NCBI RefSeq assembly: GCF_014842915.1 | Contig: NZ_JACYXI010000015.1 | Coordinates: 50,397-114,396 of the forward strand | Source: Roseibium litorale | Lineage (GTDB): Bacteria; Pseudomonadota; Alphaproteobacteria; Rhizobiales; Stappiaceae | Reading direction: 5' to 3' | DNA length: 64,000 nucleotides | Shown: piece after piece, positions 60,569-64,000 of the stretch | Layout of the letters: the number at the start of each line of letters is the position of its first letter | Numbering within the stretch: the stretch's first letter is position 1 | Notes under the pieces: model-generated | The model's database searches: none | Seen by the model: only the letters and a program-made list of their open reading frames with translations | What the model was told of the DNA's origin: nothing | Program-made: the position numbers and the translations under genes

Positions 60569-61261
60569 ATGCGTGTATTGTTGATTGAGGATGACAGCGC
60601 TACAGCACAGAGCATTGAGCTGATGCTGAAATCCGAGAACTTCAACGTCTACACGACAGATCTTGGCGAGGAAGGCATCGACCTCGGCAAACTGTACGAT
60701 TACGACATTATCATGCTGGATTTGAACCTCCCGGACATGTCCGGCTATGAGGTTCTCCGGACGTTGCGCGTCTCCAAGGTGAAGACGCCGATCCTGATCC
60801 TTTCCGGGAACGCCGGTATCGAGGACAAGGTTCGCGGCCTGGGCTTCGGCGCTGACGACTACATGACCAAGCCGTTCCACAAGGACGAACTGGTTGCGCG
60901 CATCCACGCCATCGTCCGCCGCTCCAAGGGTCATGCTCAGTCGGTAATCGTAACAGGTGATCTGCGTGTGAACCTGGACACCAAGACTGTTGAAGTGGGT
61001 GGGCAGCGCGTCCACCTGACTGGTAAGGAATACCAGATGCTTGAGCTGCTTTCCCTGCGCAAGGGAACGACGCTCACCAAGGAAATGTTCCTGAACCATC
61101 TCTATGGTGGCATGGACGAGCCGGAACTGAAGATCATCGACGTCTTCATCTGCAAGCTGCGCAAGAAGCTGGCTGCGGCAACATCCGGCAAGAATTACAT
61201 CGAAACCGTCTGGGGCCGTGGCTATGTGCTGCGCGAGCCGGATGTGGAAGTCGCGGCCTGA
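60569..61261 (+). CDS. ctrA: Cell-cycle master response regulator CtrA
   Basis: This 230-residue OmpR-type regulator has receiver aspartate D51 (I-M-L-D-L-N-L-P). The conserved region [11 protein letters not shown] follows, and a winged-helix DNA-binding domain covers about 125-225 ([12 protein letters not shown]). It is nearly identical in pattern to other alphaproteobacterial CtrA. It controls division, flagellar and envelope genes after phosphorylation through ChpT (29.2 kb). The C-terminal end is A-A, as in Caulobacter CtrA, where it is a ClpXP degradation signal. Confidence 0.97.
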   Translation: MRVLLIEDDSATAQSIELMLKSENFNVYTTDLGEEGIDLGKLYDYDIIMLDLNLPDMSGYEVLRTLRVSKVKTPILILSGNAGIEDKVRGLGFGADDYMTKPFHKDELVARIHAIVRRSKGHAQSVIVTGDLRVNLDTKTVEVGGQRVHLTGKEYQMLELLSLRKGTTLTKEMFLNHLYGGMDEPELKIIDVFICKLRKKLAAATSGKNYIETVWGRGYVLREPDVEVAA

Positions 61262-61291
61262 CCGCAGCGTCTTTAAAGATGATTTCTTCTG

Positions 61292-61322
61292 AAACCCCCG
61301 CCCTCGTGGCGGGGGTTTTCGT
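61292..61322 (+). terminator. Rho-independent terminator after ctrA
   Basis: AAACCCCCGCC and GGCGGGGGTTT form a perfect 11-bp stem with a CTCGT loop, followed by TTCGTTT. Confidence 0.93.
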
Positions 61323-61372
61323 TTATGCTGGCCGCCGAAGAGGGGGCTTCGTCCTTTTCCGGAGGCATGACG

Positions 61373-61798
61373 ATGCGTGATACCTGGCAATTATGGGCGG
61401 TTCTGGCCGCCATCTTTGCAGCCGCGACCGCCCTTCTTGGCAAGCTTGGCGTGAATGAGATTGGCTCGAATCTCGCCACTTTCATCCGCACCATCGTCAT
61501 TCTGGGCCTGACCGGTGCGATTGCCGTGGCTACCGGTGAGATGAAAGGTGTGTCGGATCTGTCCGCCAAGGGAACGATGTTTCTCGTTCTCTCCGGTCTT
61601 GCGACCGGAGCTTCCTGGCTTTGCTATTACCGGGCGCTCAAAATGGGCACGGCCTCCCAGGTGGCGCCGGTCGACAAGCTGAGCGTGGTCTTCGTTGCGG
61701 TTCTCGGGACGTTGCTTCTGGGCGAAAGCCTCAGTCTGAGGGCCTGGGCAGGCGTCGTTCTGATCGCGGGCGGGGCTCTGCTGGTGGCGCAAGGCTGA
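61373..61798 (+). CDS. Small EamA-family membrane protein
   Basis: This 141-residue inner-membrane protein is a single EamA unit of about five helices. The ATG at 61373 follows CGGAGG by 7 bp; an earlier ATG at 61367 is too close. Single-domain EamA proteins of this size are common and are thought to dimerise, so this is not a truncation. The S-W-L-C-Y-Y-R-A-L-K-M-G block is typical. The substrate is unknown. Confidence 0.85.
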   Translation: MRDTWQLWAVLAAIFAAATALLGKLGVNEIGSNLATFIRTIVILGLTGAIAVATGEMKGVSDLSAKGTMFLVLSGLATGASWLCYYRALKMGTASQVAPVDKLSVVFVAVLGTLLLGESLSLRAWAGVVLIAGGALLVAQG

Positions 61799-61911
61799 CC
61801 GGTTCTCCGGAGAACGTCCCGGAATCGGGGTATGGGCAAGCCTTTCCCGTGGCATGTCAGTGCAAATCAGGCTAAGCACGCCTTTGGCGAGAACGAAACG
61901 GGAAACTCTCG

Positions 61912-63033
61912 ATGGCCTGGTCACCGGAACAGGAAAAAGCACTCAGCGAAACCTCGCGATGGTTGAAGCGCGGCGACAAACAGGTCTTCCGCCTGTTCGG
62001 CTTTGCGGGGACGGGCAAGACGACGCTGGCGCGGCATTTGGCAGAGGGCATTGACGGGGACGTCTGCTTTGGCGCGTTCACCGGCAAGGCTGCCCACGTG
62101 CTCCGGCAGAAAGGCTGTGAGGACGCAGGCACGATCCACTCCCTCATCTACCGGCCACGCTCCACCAAGGAGGAGGAAGAGGTGGATGACGATTCGGATG
62201 ACAATGGCCCGCAGTTCGCCATCAAACGGGACAGTGCCGCGGCGACGGCCAGTCTGATCGTCATCGACGAATGCTCCATGGTGGACGAGGATCTGGGCAA
62301 GGATCTCCTGTCCTTCGGTACGCCCGTTCTGGTTCTGGGCGATCCGGCTCAGCTGCCGCCGGTCAAGGGTGGAGGGTATTTCACCGAGGCCGAGCCGGAC
62401 GTGATGCTGACGGAGGTTCACCGTCAGGCTCAGGACAACCCGATCGTCCGCATGTCCATGACGATCCGCGAAGGCGGAACGCTGGATTATGGCACTTTTG
62501 GTGAAAGCCAGGTGATCAGCCGCCGGGACATCGACAAGGAGCGGATCCTGTCCGCAGACCAGGTTCTGGTCGGCACCAACAAGACGCGCCGTCTCTATAA
62601 CGGCCGCATCCGCGAGCTGAAGGGCTTTTCAACGCCGATGCCCGCCGTTGGCGACAAACTCGTCTGCCTGCGCAATGACAAGACCAAGGGCTTGCTGAAT
62701 GGCGGCCTCTGGTCGGTCAAGCAACTGCGCCCACCTCGTGGCAACACATTGCGCTTCGATGTCACGCCGGAGGATGAAGCGGGCAAGCATACGGTGAAGG
62801 TCCGTGTGCTGCCTGCCATGTTCGAGGATGGTGCGGAGGCAATCCCCTATGCGATCCGCCGCAAGGCCGATGAGTTCGATTACGGTTATGCACTGACTGT
62901 CCACAAGGCGCAGGGCTCCCAGTGGGACGATGTGGTTCTGTTCGATGAAAGCTGGGCCTTCCGCGAGCATCGGGATCGCTGGCTTTACACGGCGGTGACG
63001 CGGGCTGCCGAGCGCATTACCGTGGTGAGGTAA
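61912..63033 (+). CDS. RecD-like ATP-dependent DNA helicase
   Basis: This 373-residue superfamily 1 helicase has Walker A G-F-A-G-T-G-K-T at 30-37, motif Ia F-T-G-K-A-A and Walker B D-E-C-S-M at 119-123. Q-L-P-P-V-K-G, a Q-A-Q-D-N-P-I-V-R-M segment and the C-terminal motifs T-V-H-K-A-Q-G-S-Q-W and Y-T-A-V-T-R-A follow. It resembles phage Dda and the RecD2 core rather than full RecD. An acidic insert lies at about 86-98. It has no recB or recC neighbours, so a stand-alone repair or replication role is likely. Confidence 0.9.
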   Translation: MAWSPEQEKALSETSRWLKRGDKQVFRLFGFAGTGKTTLARHLAEGIDGDVCFGAFTGKAAHVLRQKGCEDAGTIHSLIYRPRSTKEEEEVDDDSDDNGPQFAIKRDSAAATASLIVIDECSMVDEDLGKDLLSFGTPVLVLGDPAQLPPVKGGGYFTEAEPDVMLTEVHRQAQDNPIVRMSMTIREGGTLDYGTFGESQVISRRDIDKERILSADQVLVGTNKTRRLYNGRIRELKGFSTPMPAVGDKLVCLRNDKTKGLLNGGLWSVKQLRPPRGNTLRFDVTPEDEAGKHTVKVRVLPAMFEDGAEAIPYAIRRKADEFDYGYALTVHKAQGSQWDDVVLFDESWAFREHRDRWLYTAVTRAAERITVVR

Positions 63034-63049
63034 GGCGCTATCTTTTGCT

Positions 63050-63838
63050 TCACGCAGGCTTCCGTACACGTATCTGCAGGAAGATAGGCACGGTTCTTGT
63101 GTCCTCGACTTTCGGAACCCGTTTTGCCGTTTCCTCATCTGCTCGTGGTTCGTTGATCTCCTCGATCACGAAACCGGTCTGGCAGAGGGTGTTGATCCAG
63201 GTCGACAGGGTTCTGTGGAAGCGGGGAACCTGAAAAGGCTCCAGGGTTGCCTTGAGTTCTTCCGGGGCCTGTCCGAAGGTCCATGTTTCAATGTCTCCAT
63301 CCGTCTCGCGGAAGTAGTCGCCGACCATCCGGCCATAGGAGATGCCGTTTTCGTCGCGCAGATTTTTCGTTACTGGCGGAACGAAACAGGGGTGCAGGAT
63401 GGAAAATTGCAAGAATCCGCCCGGCTTGAGGACCCGGAAGGCTTCGGCGATGGCTTTCTCCGGCTGAGGCACATCCATCAGGCTCATGAAGGCGGTCGCG
63501 AAATCATATGCCGCGTCCGGTTCATCCAAGGTTGTGGCATCGCCATAGCGGTAGCGGATCCCGAGAGGGTGCTGGTCTTCGCTCTCCTGTGCATGGCGCA
63601 GGAACGTGGGCGCGATATCGACAGCGTGGAGCGTTGCGCCAAGGGCAGCGAGCTTGCGGGTGTTGCTGCCTTCGCCGCAGCCGATATCGATGCCGGTGAG
63701 GCCGTTGATGTCGGGCAGGATGCGGAAGAACTCAGGCGTGTTCAGGGCATCGCGATACTGGTCAAATCCGGCTCGGGCCAGACGGGTCCAGGTTTCCGCG
63801 TTCCCTTCCCAATAGCGGGCGACTTCAGAGGAATTCAT
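63050..63838 (-). CDS. Class I SAM-dependent methyltransferase
   Basis: This 262-residue cytoplasmic protein has the SAM motif G-I-D-I-G-C-G-E-G-S-N at 50-60 and the Methyltransf_11 pattern (A-F-R-V-L-K-P-G-G near 135). Similar enzymes act on small molecules, but the substrate is unknown. The ATG at 63838 is chosen; the open frame to 63976 runs into the insertion-sequence end. It is convergent with the helicase gene, with a 16-bp gap. Confidence 0.88.
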   Translation of the reverse strand: MNSSEVARYWEGNAETWTRLARAGFDQYRDALNTPEFFRILPDINGLTGIDIGCGEGSNTRKLAALGATLHAVDIAPTFLRHAQESEDQHPLGIRYRYGDATTLDEPDAAYDFATAFMSLMDVPQPEKAIAEAFRVLKPGGFLQFSILHPCFVPPVTKNLRDENGISYGRMVGDYFRETDGDIETWTFGQAPEELKATLEPFQVPRFHRTLSTWINTLCQTGFVIEEINEPRADEETAKRVPKVEDTRTVPIFLQIRVRKPA

Positions 63839-63876
63839 GGTTTCGTCCTTTTTGAAGAGAAGGACGGGAACTTTTA

Positions 63877-64000
63877 GAGCGTGTCGTTGCTGACCGGATT
63901 CAGGATTCCCATTTTGTTTGATCCGTGATTCCTTGTTTTGAAACGAAGCAAGGGGGCGTTGATGGGCAAGCCACATCCTTTGGAACTCCGGCAGCGTGTT
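63877..64000 (+). mobile_element. Left end of an IS630-type insertion sequence (partial)
   Basis: From a TA at 63875-63876 the sequence GAGCGTGTCGTTGCTG begins a probable terminal inverted repeat, and a transposase start follows at 63962. IS630 elements insert at TA. The exact left boundary is inferred; the right half lies beyond the window. Confidence 0.6.
63962..64000 (+). CDS. IS630-family transposase, N-terminal fragment (cut by window edge)
   Basis: Thirteen residues are visible, M-G-K-P-H-P-L-E-L-R-Q-R-V, a start characteristic of rhizobial IS630-family transposases. The gene continues past the window end, so integrity and the DDE motif cannot be judged. Confidence 0.7.
   Translation, partial: MGKPHPLELRQRV

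Noticed and set aside
61373..61798. Half-length EamA gene as a truncated pseudogene
   Set aside because: A proper ribosome site, signal-free start and complete single EamA unit of normal size argue for an intact small transporter.

Overview
The window looks like chromosomal DNA from a motile, GC-rich alphaproteobacterium of the Hyphomicrobiales (Rhizobiales). A marine Stappiaceae-type genome (Roseibium/Labrenzia/Stappia relatives) is my best guess. This rests on gene order and family content: tolR-tolA-tolB-pal-cpoB-tilS-ftsH-glmM, serC-x-serA, chpT next to a CheA-CheW-CheY-CheB-CheR cluster, CtrA, RpoH, and DUF1134 and DUF2336 proteins. No species can be named from sequence reading alone.

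Layout. 0-9.5 kb: cell-envelope Tol-Pal operon, then tilS, ftsH and glmM, with clear hairpin terminators after pal, ftsH and glmM. 9.6-14 kb: an outer-membrane beta-barrel protein, then a serine biosynthesis operon (serC, a small HEAGH-motif protein, serA) behind a structured leader. 14-18.5 kb: an EamA transporter, purA and a large membrane-anchored protein of unknown function. 18.5-20.5 kb: a TPP riboswitch and a permease/binding-protein pair for thiamine precursors with no adjacent ATPase. 20.5-29 kb: CHASE2 adenylate cyclase, rpoH, an RluD-type pseudouridine synthase that shares its start region with a divergent small membrane protein, tRNA-Glu(TTC), glpR, a coiled-coil protein, a DUF1134 protein and a YHS-like secreted protein. 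29-36 kb: chpT and the chemotaxis cluster. 36-41.5 kb: a Tat-type MBL hydrolase, hydroxyproline epimerase, FAD oxidoreductase, a divergent GntR/FCD regulator, and an arsR-acr3 arsenic operon. 41.6-42.9 kb: an AT-rich accessory patch with a probable defence nuclease and a complex palindromic repeat. 42.9-48.2 kb: a five-gene dipeptide-type ABC transporter. 48.5-51.6 kb: glpD-glpK. 51.7-57.7 kb: an MscS-type channel, alpha-ketoglutaric semialdehyde dehydrogenase, DUF2336 and PqiA-like proteins. 57.8-64 kb: a DsrE-like protein, fliJ, fliI, ctrA, a small EamA protein, a RecD-like helicase, a methyltransferase, and the start of an IS630-type transposase at the right edge.

How the parts connect. 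The epimerase, FAD oxidoreductase, GntR regulator and semialdehyde dehydrogenase cover most of a trans-4-hydroxy-L-proline pathway; the deaminase step is not in the window. A 10-bp palindrome, TGATATATCA, lies both beside the GntR gene and upstream of the dipeptide transporter, hinting at one regulon for hydroxyproline and peptide uptake. GlpR at 26 kb probably represses glpD-glpK at 50 kb, where three phased CGAA half-sites sit before glpD. ChpT and CtrA are two parts of the same cell-cycle phosphorelay, and CtrA-like sites appear before pal and before ctrA.

The most unusual items are the AT-rich candidate defence nuclease, the shared TGATATATCA palindrome, and the HEAGH protein inside the serine operon. 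I see no CRISPR array, rRNA, prophage or replication origin.
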